DNA of 64,000 bases, taken from contig JAINUG010000135.1 of NCBI GenBank assembly GCA_029706075.1, positions 1,737,501 through 1,801,500 of the forward strand. The letters are read 5' to 3'. The position numbers were made by a program, and so were the translations under genes. Origin of the DNA: Aldrovandia affinis. Lineage: Eukaryota; Chordata; Actinopteri; Notacanthiformes; Halosauridae. Numbering within the stretch: the first letter of the stretch is position 1; the number at the start of each line of letters is the position of its first letter. Below, piece after piece: positions 33,016 to 43,834 of this stretch. The notes beneath the pieces were generated by a model that worked only from the letters and a program-made list of their open reading frames with translations, was not told the DNA's origin and searched no databases.

Positions 33016-34493
33016 TTCCCTTGCAGATTTCTCCAGAGGCTCCCCCTAAACTTCTGCTGGCGTGTTTGGGGCTCTGCTGTGGATTAGTTGGAACAACCTT
33101 AGTGCCCTTTATATGAGATGTGGTGACCATACCCCTGAATGACCATCGAGCTAACTGGGCTATAGCCCCCCCTACTGGTTGCTCCTGACATTGACTTTGA
33201 CACAGAATCACAGTCAGAGAATGACATTTCTCTTGTACAACATAAATAACTGAAAACGATAGGCTACCAGCTACACATTGACTTTGTACGTTCTTGTGTC
33301 ATTTGCAAATCTATCTGGTTATATGAAATTTATAATACCTTCAAGCTCAATTTAATATAAACAAATGTATCTGGAATATGATAAGCAATTTTCCGAATTT
33401 ACTTGTTTTTTTAGGTTATTTATATTGTTTTAGTGTAACCATAAAGTCTGGGGCAATGGTATTAAATGTGTGTTTGCCCATTCACAAGACATTTTTAAAC
33501 ACAATATTTGTTAAACAACAGGGTGAAAACTACTTTACAGAGCAAAATAGCAATCAACGGATAGCATAGATGGGAAACTGAAAGTGCAGCCATCTAAAAC
33601 ATGCGTCTAACCCACGTCAGTTACAGAAAATAAAGTCAAAAAGGTTTACCCCAATTAGAAAAATATGAATAGTAAAACTGAAATCCAGGTACATGGGCTG
33701 GATTTACATCTCGGAAACTGGAGCACCTCGGAAAGCTCAATACAAACTCTGGGTATGTGTAAAAACCCCGAAAAACACAGACCAATCCTAAGGAGAAAAC
33801 TAGCCTTGACTCATTGAGACCGTTTAGTAATTTCTCGACTAAGTATAGATAAATAAGTTTTTCTAAGTAACCTTAAGTCTAAGTAAGTGACTGCTGTCAA
33901 CGTGTTCAAAAAGCACAGTCGAGCTTAATCCTTTAATTAGTAAATCTGGCCCTCAGTGTTAGTGCAACCATTTATAGCACATTTCGTAGCCATTCCAAGA
34001 TCTGTTAAAGGAATGCTGTAGCACAGCATATTCAAACGCCTTTTTGGTTTTTAAAGCGACCTTGTAATAAACACCGGCAGTCGAGTAAATTTGGATTTTA
34101 AAACTATTTTTTCAAGATCAGAAGAGGCATTTGATTTTGGTTTTGAATATAAACACCGGATGAGATTTGGATTTTAAAACGTTTGAATATGTTTGGGACG
34201 ATAGTTGAAGTATTTCCTCTAGTGAAATGTATGAGGAAAGAGTTGTCATTCTTCTTCATTTTTCAACTGAAGGTTGTCAGTGAGCCACCTCCTTTAAGGA
34301 CACATTTTAACTGAATCCAGGCCAATTTATCTTTTGAATATCAAACATGTCATAATTATGAAATGAAGTATTTCTTCTGGGTTTGTTTTACACTCTGTTG
34401 CACCAAAAAGATGTGAAAAAAAAAAAAACGTGACACCAGACTGACTCTGCTCTACAGAATGAAGGGGAGTTTGTTCAGCTTAATTAAAAGACT

Positions 34494-34495
<2 letters not shown>
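33016..34495. other. Unassigned non-coding stretch
   Basis: No coding signal. A segment at 33020-33200 contains AGCCCAGTTAGCTCGATGG (minus strand), faintly like a pol III A box, but is too weak to call. The rest is AT-rich. Confidence 0.35.

Positions 34496-34498
<3 letters not shown>

Positions 34499-34540
<42 letters not shown>
34499..34540. repeat. (TA)n microsatellite
   Basis: About 21 uninterrupted TA units. Confidence 0.97.
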
Positions 34541-34541
<1 letters not shown>

Positions 34542-35984
34542 CTTCAAAATAATTAACAAAGCTGAACAAACTTACCTCCGTTCTAATTTAAATTGTACTG
34601 TAATTGTAGAAAAAGTAATACGTTTAGTAAGTAGGCAATTGACTTTCCATTTAGAAACTTTCTGTAATTGTGTAATCAATGAAGTGTCACTTAATGCCTA
34701 ATAAGAACAGTCATTCAAGGACTCGAGTGTGAAATAATTCACACTCCTACGGAGAACTTAAACTAATGAAGTTCGCAATCGCAAACAATCTGTGACAATT
34801 ACCTATGGTGATGGATGTCTGAATTTTGAATAGACAAGTCAGCCAACAGCATTACAGAATCTTACTCTACCACAACCCCATACTTGTGAACAAAAAGTTG
34901 CAGCTCAAATATTACTTACAAGTACGAAGAAACGGAAGCTATAATGCAGTGTTTATCATTCCACATGAGAGGGGTATATGTCACAAGCTTATCGTCTTAC
35001 AGCGGTGTTGTATTAGAGAAGGTCACATATCTATGGAGTGTGTGTAATTGTGTATATTTCAGAGGCCAAACTACATTAACCCACTAACAGCAAATTACTT
35101 CCTTGTGCTCCGTGGCAGGTGTGTTATATATAGGTCTGGTAATGGGGAAAAAATGAGAGATCCATTTCTGATTAGTATCAGGATTCGTGCTGATTTGCTC
35201 AGCACTGACCATATTCCATTAAGTTCCCTTTATTTATTTATTTATTTTTCAATAGCAGTTCCATTCCCGCACTGATATTTTTGGGAAAACATTGGCTGTC
35301 AAAATGAAACAGGTGCTATTGCACTTGAATAATTGGACATGCCTGACATTTGGTTAAATGCTTGTTTTGGGGAATCGATGACATTCCATGGCTTGTCTGT
35401 TCCAGATGCTATTTATCTCTTTTGTGCTTCTCATTTTGAGGATTGATGGTCTTGTTCCTATCGTGCTGTACTGGTGGGAGATTCATTGCTTTAATATTTT
35501 AATGTCTCAATATTTATTACATTATGATGTCCTTGAAGGGAACTTAAATGCACTCTTAAGATGGATTGTAGAATTGCCTGTTTCTGCTTGTTTTACCTCT
35601 CCACTTTGATTACTGCCAAGAGGTCAGAAATTCTGGTTTCATTTTTACTGCTCAAACTCCAGCTTGACAGCTGCAAAGTAATATAGGAGACAAAAACAAC
35701 CTTAATGTGATCCCAGAATTTAATGCTTCCATCACTATTATTACTTTAAATGTGTTATTCGCATAAGCAAGGCCCATTGGTAATCAGGCCTTGAGATGCT
35801 GCAGTTGTCTCTGTTCATGGGTTACCATTGGCAACCCTTTCAAAATGCTTTTTTTCATGGGTTTTTATGGGTTTTCATGGGTTTTCTAGCTTTTTCCATG
35901 GGGCGAACAATACCAGAGAAAGTTCAAAATAAGTGCAATACATTTGATCAAATATCAGAGCACGTGTTTTATAACATGGGTGCC
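34541..35984. other. Unassigned non-coding stretch
   Basis: No gene. A local GGGTTTT(C/T)ATG repeat lies at 35855-35890. Several 60-75 codon frames have no recognisable product. Confidence 0.35.
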
Positions 35985-36398
35985 CAAGCTTAAACGTTCA
36001 TAAAACCAGTTTAAAAGACCATGGAGGATTTCTGCGATGTGTATTTCAACAACCTTCCCTCCCGTGTGCGTTTGAACACTTGGATGGGCGGGCCTAATGC
36101 AGTGGGAAAGGCCGGTGTGGGTGTAGGCTTCTGTTCCAGAACAGCACTTAAACACCTGATTCAACTAATCAGCGAATCGTGGTCAATAGAGACCTGGATA
36201 TTTTTGAATCAGGTGTTTAAGTGCTGGGCTAGGACAAAAGCCCACACCCACACTGGCCTTTCTTGGATGAGTTTACACACACCTGCTTTATAAGACCTGG
36301 CCAAGTGTTAAAATGAACACAGGAGGGAACTGGGGAGAAAACGAATACAGAAATCCTCCCTGGTCTTTTAAGCTGGTGTTATGAAAAGTTTAATCCTG
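35985..36398. mobile_element. Large inverted-repeat element (MITE-like), about 410 bp
   Basis: The two halves are inverted copies over about 170-180 bp each: the left arm has TTTAAAAGACCATGGAGGAT and GGCCGGTGTGGGTGTAGGCT, then AGCACTTAAACACCTGATTC; the right arm has the complements in reverse order, ending at GGTCTTTTAAGCTGGTG. The loop centre is near 36180-36200. No coding capacity. Fold-back elements of this type in fish are usually hAT or piggyBac derivatives, but I found no clean target duplication, so the superfamily is open. Confidence 0.75.
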
Positions 36399-36399
36399 G

Positions 36400-36694
36400 A
36401 CCTGGCAATCAATCTCTGCTGTGAAATGGCTTGCCATGCTGCCAGAGCGTTTCCCTCTCTCCCTCCGTCGACTGACCCACAGCGCTCACTGTGGACTGGA
36501 AAACAAGCCTCTTTTCCCTTCCTATCAACTGTGTAAAAGTTATAAAAACAAGATAAAACACAGGATCAATTAGTTCCCCTCACCCAGCATGGTCGATTCT
36601 TCTCATTAAAAATGGACATTTAGCGTATTTTATGCAGCTGTTTGTTTAGCATGGGACAATATAACGGCTGATTGTTGTTGAAGTTTGCTAGCTA
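36400..36694. other. Short unassigned gap
   Basis: No coding or repeat signal recognised. Confidence 0.4.
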
Positions 36695-36695
36695 G

Positions 36696-36885
36696 GGAAC
36701 TGGGCTTGTAACGTTAAGGTTGCAGGTTCAATCCCCAGGTGGGACACTGCCGTTGTACCCTTGAGCAAGGCACTTAACCTGAATTGCTTCAGTTAATATC
36801 CAGCTGTGTAAATGGATTGTAAAGAAATGTAAACTGTAAGTCGCTGCTAAATGCCTGTAATGTAATGTAATGTAATATAATACCA
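36696..36885 (+). mobile_element. UnaSINE1-like SINE lacking the tail stem-loop
   Basis: The head is cut just before GGAACTGGGCTTGTAA, so the A box is gone; B box GGTTCAATCCC and the body CACTGCCGTTGTACCCTTGA are kept. The tail jumps from AACTGTAAGTCGCT straight to GCTAAATGCCTG: compared with the copy at 22439, exactly the 16 bp that form the CTGGATAAGAGCG stem-loop are missing, between two GCT triplets. The (TGTAA)n end is well preserved (36857-36885). Such a copy should no longer be a good template for the partner LINE enzyme. Confidence 0.85.
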
Positions 36886-36982
36886 TGATCAATTAAGACA
36901 CCAAAACATGACAATGATGTGTATTTTTGTACTGTCAAAATACAATGCATAAACAGCATATTAATCACCAATTTACCTCTTC

Positions 36983-37480
36983 TCAGGGCACATTGCAGCG
37001 ATCACCCAGACCTGGAGTCCTCCTCCACCTAACACTGCCAAAGAGTACAGAGGTTTTGGAATTGAATTCCATTGAAAAGAAAACACTTTTCAAGGAACCC
37101 AAAGCGCCAGTGGAGTAACTCACCTCAACCAGCACCAATGTGCAGCACCCACCTGGGTGAACGCGCGCAGCCATTTTCAGTACAAACTCACCACACATCA
37201 GATACACAGTGGAGAGGCGAGAAAAATGAATTGTATATATATTGTCTGACCTGGGAATTTGGCCAGAATCCTCACCCTACCTTATCTCCGTGGGGATCCA
37301 CTTGGCAGCAGCTCTGCCAGCAAGGGGTACAGAGGTTTGAGGAAGAGCGAACCACCAGGACACAGCAAAAAGCAGCTCAGGAGGCACGCAATCATAACAG
37401 CCAACACGAAACCCCTGATTACACATGCCCCACCTACAATAAACTATGTGCTTCTCGGATTGGACTCGGATTTCAATCTT
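36983..37480 (+). mobile_element. LINE ORF2 C-terminal fragment with decayed zinc finger
   Basis: The frame at 37072-37480 includes GSTWQQLCQQGVQRFEEERT followed by ..ARNHNSQHETPDYTCPTYNK and LCASRIGLGFQS. This matches the end of a common fish LINE ORF2: a WRS-V--G---FE-ER block followed by a C2H2-like finger (C-P-x-C...CASRIGL-SH). The second cysteine position is tyrosine here (CPTY) and the histidine part is missing, so the finger is broken. Clade not assigned. Confidence 0.6.
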
Positions 37481-37705
37481 TATTTTTGTATAGCGCCATT
37501 TACAAACAGGTTGTCAGACAGCACTTCACAATTGGCATTTTCCAGAGAGAATCAAAAAACCAGAAAACCATTGGAGCCAATGTGGGAGACTGGAAAATTA
37601 TTCCCTGACCCCTTAAAAGGCGGTCGAAATGAACTCCTGCAAAATGGTGGGATACAGAGGAAAAACAAAACAAATAGTCCTTGGGGCTCATGAGGACCAG
37701 AGAAC
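37465..37705 (-). repeat. LINE-tail-like repeat
   Basis: Begins with CTTTATTTTTGTATAGCGCC, the reverse complement of the GGCGCTATACAAATAAAG tail found on many fish LINEs, followed by GGAGCCAATGTGGGAGACTG-type sequence that I recall as repeated in fish. No coding content. Confidence 0.4.
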
Positions 37706-37765
37706 TCACCTTTGAATTTCGAAGCGGAAGTCATCATCGGATTCGATGGACTACCATAAGCAAGC

Positions 37766-38160
37766 AAAGGTGCATTTTCTTGGCAGGTCCACTCAACCCC
37801 TAAGAGGGCAAGGCAAATGGCAATAAATACAAAGCCATTCTTGGGATCACCTTCATCCTACGGTGAAGCATTTCTATCCTGATGGGAGTGGTCTCTTCCA
37901 GGGTGCCAATGCTCCATCCACAGGGCACGAGTGGTCACACAATGGTTTGATAAGCATGAAAACAATGTAAAGCAAATGCTGTGCCTTGGCATAGATTCTA
38001 GTGTCTGAAATGGTACTGGAGGGATGCAGCACCCCTCTTCCATGCAAAATTTCGTAATTTGTTGATGGTGATGGAAAAGCTGTCTTGGGCGCTGCTCCAA
38101 AATCTCCCATAAGTGTTCAATTTGGTTGAGGTCTGGTCACTGAGCCATGGCAATTAGCAG
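37766..38160. mobile_element. Rearranged Tc1 fragment (two pieces in opposite orientation)
   Basis: From 37766 to about 37985 the plus strand encodes the middle of a Tc1 transposase (LHPTVKHFYPDGSGLFQG), where the family has FQDDNAP. From about 38158 back to 37990 the minus strand encodes the C-terminal part (IEHLWEILEQRPRQ-like, then CCIPPVPFQTLESMPRH). In an intact element these parts lie on one strand in sequence. The head-to-head arrangement means an inversion inside one copy or a fusion of two. Same subfamily as 17731-18247. Confidence 0.75.
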
Positions 38161-38224
38161 GGATTGGATTTTAAAAACAAAAAAGTGCAAATGAGTCAAA
38201 CATTTTCCCTTTCTGACTTATAAA

Positions 38225-39390
38225 ATAATGCAGGGATGAGTAGGGCGTGGCTAGGATTTGAACACTTTCGGGGGCCCAGCCCAGCAAATTGTTGAGGTGG
38301 GGGGTTCCAAAATGTCATAGAAAATGCTGGAGGTATAGCATCCAGTCCTGGAGTTTTGTCGTTATTCATTCCTTTCACAGCGGCTTCTAGCTCATTAAGA
38401 GAGATACTCTGTTTTTACCTTTTTTAGAGCCCCATGATGTTAACGAGGTGCACGATCGGGCCATGTGTAACGCCGGCATAAACAACACAAACTGAAGAGG
38501 ACAGTCTATGCTTTCGTGAAAATATATATAAAAAGTGATCACATTTTCCCTGCAATAGGCACATTAGTAATATCCAAACTATAGAACTTGGACTGAAATT
38601 ATTCCGCGCCTTGTGACTACATGCAAGGTTAGGTCGATTTGTACTGGGTCAGACAGAATCTTTCACTCCTCAGACTGCTGATATTAATTTTAGAAGCTAT
38701 GAATCCCTAAAATGCTAACAAAGAGCCAAAATTGGTAGCATTTGCAGTGTAACAGATGGCTAGGTCTAGAACCACAGAAATAGTAATGATGTATTAGGAA
38801 TTCAGCCCTTCACTAACATTCAACATTGGTTGAATGTTAATGTCTTTCTTAGTTAAATCGCATACCAATGCTGCTTCTTCAGTACAGTTAGACTGAAGAC
38901 ACTGCTCCAAGAGAGAATTGTATTTCCAAGTCCTGTCATTTCTGAATTTGCGTTTTATTAAGGTTAGAGGAAAATAGTATTGCATTACTCCTAATGAATC
39001 CTTTTACAGTTTCAGAAAATCCGGAGGTCCGAAACAGACTTTTTGTCGAAATGTAAGAATTCTGATAGCTGTTCTACAAATTGTGACAAATTTGTAGAAC
39101 AGCTTCTTTCCGGAGCAGCGTAGTGTTAAAACACCATTTAGCTGCATGTGTGGGTTTGTCCATGAGCGAAACTGAGCACAGAAAACCTCTGTGATCAGAG
39201 AGAGCAATGGGCATAAGGTCAACATTAAACATTTCACAAAAAAGATCCCTGGACACTATAAGATTTACGTCTGGCTGAAAAGAAGGAAAATATTTTTCTG
39301 ATGGATTTAAGGTACGCCATAGGTCAACAATGACTGTGTTGCTGGCCGATAGCTGCAAAGCTCAAGATGCCTTTAAAAAAAAATCTCTGC
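38225..39390 (-). mobile_element. L1/Tx1-like LINE: endonuclease-to-RT segment
   Basis: Read on the minus strand, the 5' part (39074-39358) encodes an APE-type endonuclease C-terminus: VDLWRTLNPSEKYFPSFQPD ... LMPIALSDHRGFL, where SDH is the catalytic aspartate-histidine pair. The 3' part (38225-38400) encodes SISLNELEAAVKGMNNDKTP and GLDAIPPAFSMTFW, the start of an L1-type reverse transcriptase domain. Between them is a linker with NDRTWKYNSLLEQ. The frame is broken several times and both ends are missing. A 16-bp hairpin lies at 39064-39101. Confidence 0.75.
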
Positions 39391-39544
39391 CCTCTATTGC
39401 ACCTGTCCTATCCATATGGTGACCCCAAGCCATGCAACCCCCCCAATAACTGAAAGCTCTGTTGAATGTATTAATAATGTATTAATCCTTTTATAATTCA
39501 AACCTGGGATGTAGCTTCTCAAATATCTTTTAAGAAATTGCATA

Positions 39545-39740
39545 TGTCCATGTTTTGTTCTCCCCGTGTCCGCGTGGGTTTCCTCACTCCGGTTTTCCAA
39601 AGACATACGTTTATAGTCTAAATTGCCCGTAGGTATGAGTGTGTGAGTGAATGCCCTTATTGGCGACCTGTCCAGGGTGTATTCCTTATTAGGTTAGCAT
39701 GACCAGCGGCTTAGATAATGGATGGATGGATGGATGGATG
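39545..39740 (+). mobile_element. Maui-like L2 LINE tail with (GGAT)n
   Basis: Contains TTCTCCCCGTGTCCGCGTGG, TTTCCTCACTCCGGTTTTCC, GCGACCTGTCCAGGGTGTA and ends in TAGATAATGGATGGATGGAT repeats: the typical 3' end of Maui-type fish L2 elements. The usual CCAGCACCCC segment before the tail is absent, so this copy has an internal deletion. Confidence 0.75.
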
Positions 39741-39744
39741 TTTA

Positions 39745-40376
39745 ACCATTATAATTATAGCACTGATGTTATTATTGTTATTATTATAGCATCATTATTA
39801 TTATTGATACCATTAATAATATTATATAAAAATTACTAAAATTACAGTGTCATAAATTACTCTAGATGTCATTATAGCGTTATTAAGCTGCTATGGATAT
39901 TATTAGTATTTGCTATAATATTTACATACATACAAATATATACATTTTATACCCATAATCCTTATGTATCTGTCTACTTAATACACTTCTGATGGTTTTC
40001 CCCTAAAACGATGATCATTTTATTGTACTGTGCTGTTAGTGTTCTCCTGCCTAAACCCCTCCTCTTTTCTCCTCCTTTCCCCTCATATTTACAATATAAA
40101 AAAGTTGAACACCAAGTACAAAAGTTTTAGTTAAAAAAACTATTGCTGTATTAAAATTAAAAAGCAGTTAAAAAGCAATTGGGCTCTTTAGTATATAGAA
40201 TGTTATGATTGATGATGACCGATCTATTTTCCTTAAGCCACATTTTGACTTTGAGGTAAAATTACAAAAACTACTGCATCTCTTAATATCAGTTGGTAGT
40301 GAATTTCAGTGTTCAGAGGCTCTTATATGAAATGCTGACTAAATTTTATAATGAGTTTGGATATAATGCAATCCCC
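39745..40376. other. AT-rich gap, possibly LINE 3' UTR
   Basis: Starts with imperfect ATTATT repeats (39770-39830). No coding signal. The right part may be the 3' UTR of the LINE that follows on the minus strand. Confidence 0.3.
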
Positions 40377-42450
40377 TCAAGGTGACTTTATGAATAAATT
40401 TAGAGGTGGGGGAGCCAAGTCGTGAACAATTTTAAACATGACACATACATCAGAATAAAACCTAAAGTTATCCAAACTCAGTAAGTTTAATTTATTTAGT
40501 ATCTTGCAATGGTGATATTGAGTAACTTTTTGTTCTAACATTGTAAATGTTAGAACACATTGTGGCAGCCCAAGGGGCTGCACCAGAAAATGGCTGCCTG
40601 ACCTCCAACACATGGCAGCCCAAACACACTTCATTTCCCAGCAGGCCACAGTCACACCTGAGACAAGTGAAGGCAACGGGACTAATGGCCAACTGAAAGC
40701 CATTTTAAGGCCTATTTAAAGGGCTGATTGTCACTACACTGAGAGAGGAGTAGGAACGTGTTTGTGAGGAGTTGGTGAGTGTGGAAAAGAGAGAACTGTG
40801 AAGTCGAGTGACCAGCCAGTATTTAGAGAGAGAGAGTGTTTGTTGGATTGTTTTGTGTATGAAAATTGGATTGTTTTGAGAACCCCCTTTGGATTGACTA
40901 CGGACTGGATTACGGAACTGACTTGGATTTGGAATTGGAACGGACATTGACAACGAGAAGGATTGCGGACTTTGTGTGTTTGTATTCCCTGAAGACCCCA
41001 CCCTTGTTTTGTGTTGTCTAGAGTTTATTTATTAAATTATTGTTTTTGTTCTGAATACTGCCTCCTCTGTGTTTTTGAACTTGCCTACGCCCTCTGCAAG
41101 GTCTGTGAGTGTCGCCCAACCCCCGGGGACACCACAACATATAAACCTTGGCTACCTTAGTAAACCCAAGTTAAACATTATTAGATTTTATTTGCCATTT
41201 TCTTTATTCATTTCTAAAAAGTTTGATTCCAAGATAATACCAAGATATTCAGAATAAAGTTAGCGTTTAGTTTAGATGTAAACTTCATGGAAAACTTGTG
41301 TGAGTTCATTTATATATAGGTTTAACAGTAATGGTCCCATAACAGATCTTTGCGGTACCCCCATTATACATTTGCCAGATGATGAGAAATTGTAATTGAT
41401 TCTGACACACTGTACCCCATCAGGCAAATATGGCCTCATCCACTTCCTGGCATGGGAGGAAAGGTTAAATTGAGATAATTTTGAAAGGAGGGCATTGTGA
41501 TTGACAGATCTAAGAAAATGGCACCAACCACCGCCTCATTGTCAAGTTTAAATTGAATCTTCTCCAAAAGAACTTGCGGTCTCGGTGGAAGGGTTCGCTC
41601 TAAAGCCAAATTGCATGGGATCCAAAGGAGCGTGGCTTCTATTTAAAAATGAAGTTGGCAAATTTAATGAGAGGGGTGTTGGTGGTGGCTAGGGGCTCCA
41701 GTCGCTCCGGCAGACCCTGCCTGGATGATGTTGTCTCTGTGCTGGAGCTCCACCCTGACTGCTAGCAGTCCTCGCCTCAGCTCATTCTGCCAGCTCCCTT
41801 CTCATGCCCTCCCTGATCTCATCTAGCTCAATTGCTCCTTATCTCGCCTGAGGACCTTCATCTCACCTTCCAGCTCCTTAATTTCCAACTGTAGTAGGGA
41901 GAGGCAAGAGTCGGGCACAGTACCGCGATCTGTGTGTCCTCACTCCCTATTGGGACGGGCTGCGAAATCTGTATGATTTGCCAGCTCTCTCAGGATATTC
42001 ATATCTTTAATAAAGACCTTGAGGGCAGTTTCAATTCCCTGAACCATTATGATACCATTGTCATACAGGTTCATTGTTAAAGATTGAATTTCAGATTCCT
42101 TAATATTATCCTCATGAGTTAGAATTTGTTGGCCACTGCAAATTCCTTTCACTCTAAATATTGAAAATGCCTACACATGGCTGAGCACCAAGTAGCAGTG
42201 CTCTCTGTGTAGAAGAGTGGGTTTGTGATGACGCTCCTGCCCTGCTTCAAAGAATAGTCCGAAAATAAAATATCTGGGTTCTCTCTCAGCTGCCTGTTTA
42301 TGATGCTGTTTGGAATGTTCAATGTGGAATATTTGTTCTGGATTGACAAAGGGGCGTGGCCAAGCAGCTACTGTTCCATCTGTTGCCATTGTTGATTTTA
42401 AAATTGAAAGTTTTGAAGTCAAACTGCCGAATCGAAATGGCTAATACCTA
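40377..42450 (-). mobile_element. LINE on the minus strand, split by a solo LTR
   Basis: From right to left: 42450-41690 resembles a LINE ORF1 region (a charged, coiled-coil-like KELEGEMKVLRRDKEQL near 41880); about 41650-41290 encodes reverse transcriptase motifs MQFGFRANPSTETA and, in another frame, GVPQRSVMGPLLLNLYINEL (the usual GVPQGSxLGPLLF block); 40556-40377 encodes the C-terminal KLNLLSLDNFRFYSDVCVMF then KIVHDLAPPPLNLFI. No endonuclease lies between ORF1 and RT, so a segment is deleted. Several frames are broken. A solo LTR at 40561-41136 sits inside it and is younger. Confidence 0.75.
40561..41136 (+). mobile_element. Solo LTR inserted in the LINE
   Basis: A 576-bp unit starting TGTGGCAGCCCAAGG and ending GGGGACACCACA (TG...CA), flanked on both sides by ACAT (40557-40560 and 41137-41140). 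It has a TATA-like TATTTAAAG near 40715 and an ATTAAA-type poly(A) signal near 41030, in the expected order for an LTR. No internal coding region is attached, so it is the product of LTR-LTR recombination. Probably Ty3/gypsy-type or retrovirus-like; the family cannot be fixed from the LTR alone. Younger than the surrounding LINE. Confidence 0.75.
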
Positions 42451-43058
42451 ATATCAAAGGTATACTCGCTGAATTAGTAACAACAGTTTCCCTTCTGTAT
42501 ACAATCTTCTAATCTTTCTCAGTTCTTTTCCTCAATCCTCCTCTAGTCCGCTCCTTATTCAGTTGTTTTCTTCTTTCTTTTTTATTTCTGATGTTATCCT
42601 GTTCAATTGTTCCTTGTTCCTCAATGTTTTTCCCTCCTCACTCACAAATACTATTTAACTTCAGTAAACTGATGCAACCCCTGAATATAACAATCAACTA
42701 ATCCTAGAGATTTAAATATTCTGTTCAAAGGTTCACCAACCCAAAATTTCAAGAAAAAAATCAAGAGCTCATCTTGAGCAAAACTGCAAAATTCCAGATT
42801 TTTTAAAGTAAAATTTTGTTCTTTGCACCATTTTACTTGCAAACATGCATTTGTTGGTGTCATAAGGGGGTTATTCATGGCAACCTGAACATAGTATCAC
42901 CTCTCTTATCAGTTATTGACAGACAGTTCTTGATTAAACTGCCTGCTCATGCCCTAGATTGATATTTGCAGTCAACTGATTCAGTTGCTTGTCTGTTTTG
43001 CCTTGCATCTCGACATCATCTTAGCCATTGTTTCTTGTGAAACATCAGCAAGTTCCCA
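42451..43058. other. Unassigned gap
   Basis: AT-rich sequence, no coding or repeat signal recognised; the part before 43060 may belong to the 3' UTR of the LINE tail. Confidence 0.35.
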
Positions 43059-43059
43059 G

Positions 43060-43185
43060 TGTATTACTGCACTGATCTCTTGGGCAAACTATGATTGTTC
43101 CTACCATGTATTAATGCACATCTTGTAAGTCGCTCTGGATAAGAGCATCTGCTAAATGCTTAAAATGTAAAATGTAAAATGTAGT
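43060..43185 (+). mobile_element. UnaL2-like LINE 3' end
   Basis: Carries the same 3' UTR (complement of the part at 2960-3050) and tail CTTGTAAGTCGCTCTGGATA plus AGAGCATCTGCTAAATGC, ending in repeated AAAATGT units. Severely 5'-truncated. Third copy of this 3' UTR in the window. Confidence 0.8.
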
Positions 43186-43204
43186 TGGTCTTCATTGATC
43201 TTCG

Positions 43205-43320
43205 TCAATGAAGCTCCTGCCAAACATGCCCCAACAATCTGAGATCTGTTCTTCTAGCCATAATGGTCAAACAAATGGGCAACTGGGCATGCCCAGCATT
43301 TTTATACATGGCTGTTACTT

Positions 43321-43322
<2 letters not shown>
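43205..43322 (-). mobile_element. Tc1-like transposase N-terminal fragment, minus strand
   Basis: The reverse complement contains GCCCAGTTGCCCAT, ATTATGGCTAGAAGAACAGA and TTTGGCAGGAGCTTCATTGA, closely matching the plus-strand copy at 53480-53590; it encodes MARRTD... . Only the start of the transposase region remains. It ends at a CA microsatellite. Confidence 0.7.

Positions 43323-43355
<33 letters not shown>
43323..43355. repeat. (AC)n microsatellite
   Basis: About 16 AC units adjoining the Tc1 fragment. Confidence 0.95.
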
Positions 43356-43356
<1 letters not shown>

Positions 43357-43639
43357 CATATATGTACAGACTGATTATGTATATTGGTACATTGTGTAAA
43401 TTATGCACACTCCAGTTATTTAAAAAGAAACTGTGAACTGCTATGGATATCATCAGCTCAATGTAATTGACTTTCTTATCATAGCAAACAATGCTGCTAT
43501 GGATTATCTCCAAGCGTCTCTGCTTACTGAGTCAAGTTATCTAATGTGATTACTCTCAAATGTATGCATTTATTGTAACCAGTCGCAGCAACCCTCCACG
43601 TGGAAGATTACAATCCATCCAATCCGAGCAAACAGGTTG

Positions 43640-43830
43640 TGTCACAATTAAAAACCCTATAGCCCACAGCACTCAAGCAAGTGCTTGTAACCAGAAGGTT
43701 ATGTGGTCACATCTGAGCAGGGAGACTGATTTATTTTACCCTTCAGCAAAGTGCATTTACCTAAATGACTTCAGTAAACATATCCAGCTTAATCAACGGA
43801 TAACGATGTGCATGATATAAGGTGACCCAG
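43640..43830 (+). mobile_element. Very worn UnaSINE1-like fragment
   Basis: Traces remain: GCTTGTAACCAGAAGGTTAT (B-box region), TTACCCTTCAGCAAAG, ACTTCAGTAAACATATCCAG and ATCAACGGATAACG line up with the SINE body order at 22475-22590. No tail stem-loop. An old copy. Confidence 0.45.
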
Positions 43831-43834
43831 ATAA

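Noticed and set aside
43205-43513. A 102-codon minus frame with cysteine-valine repeats.
   Set aside because: It translates a CA microsatellite next to a Tc1 fragment.
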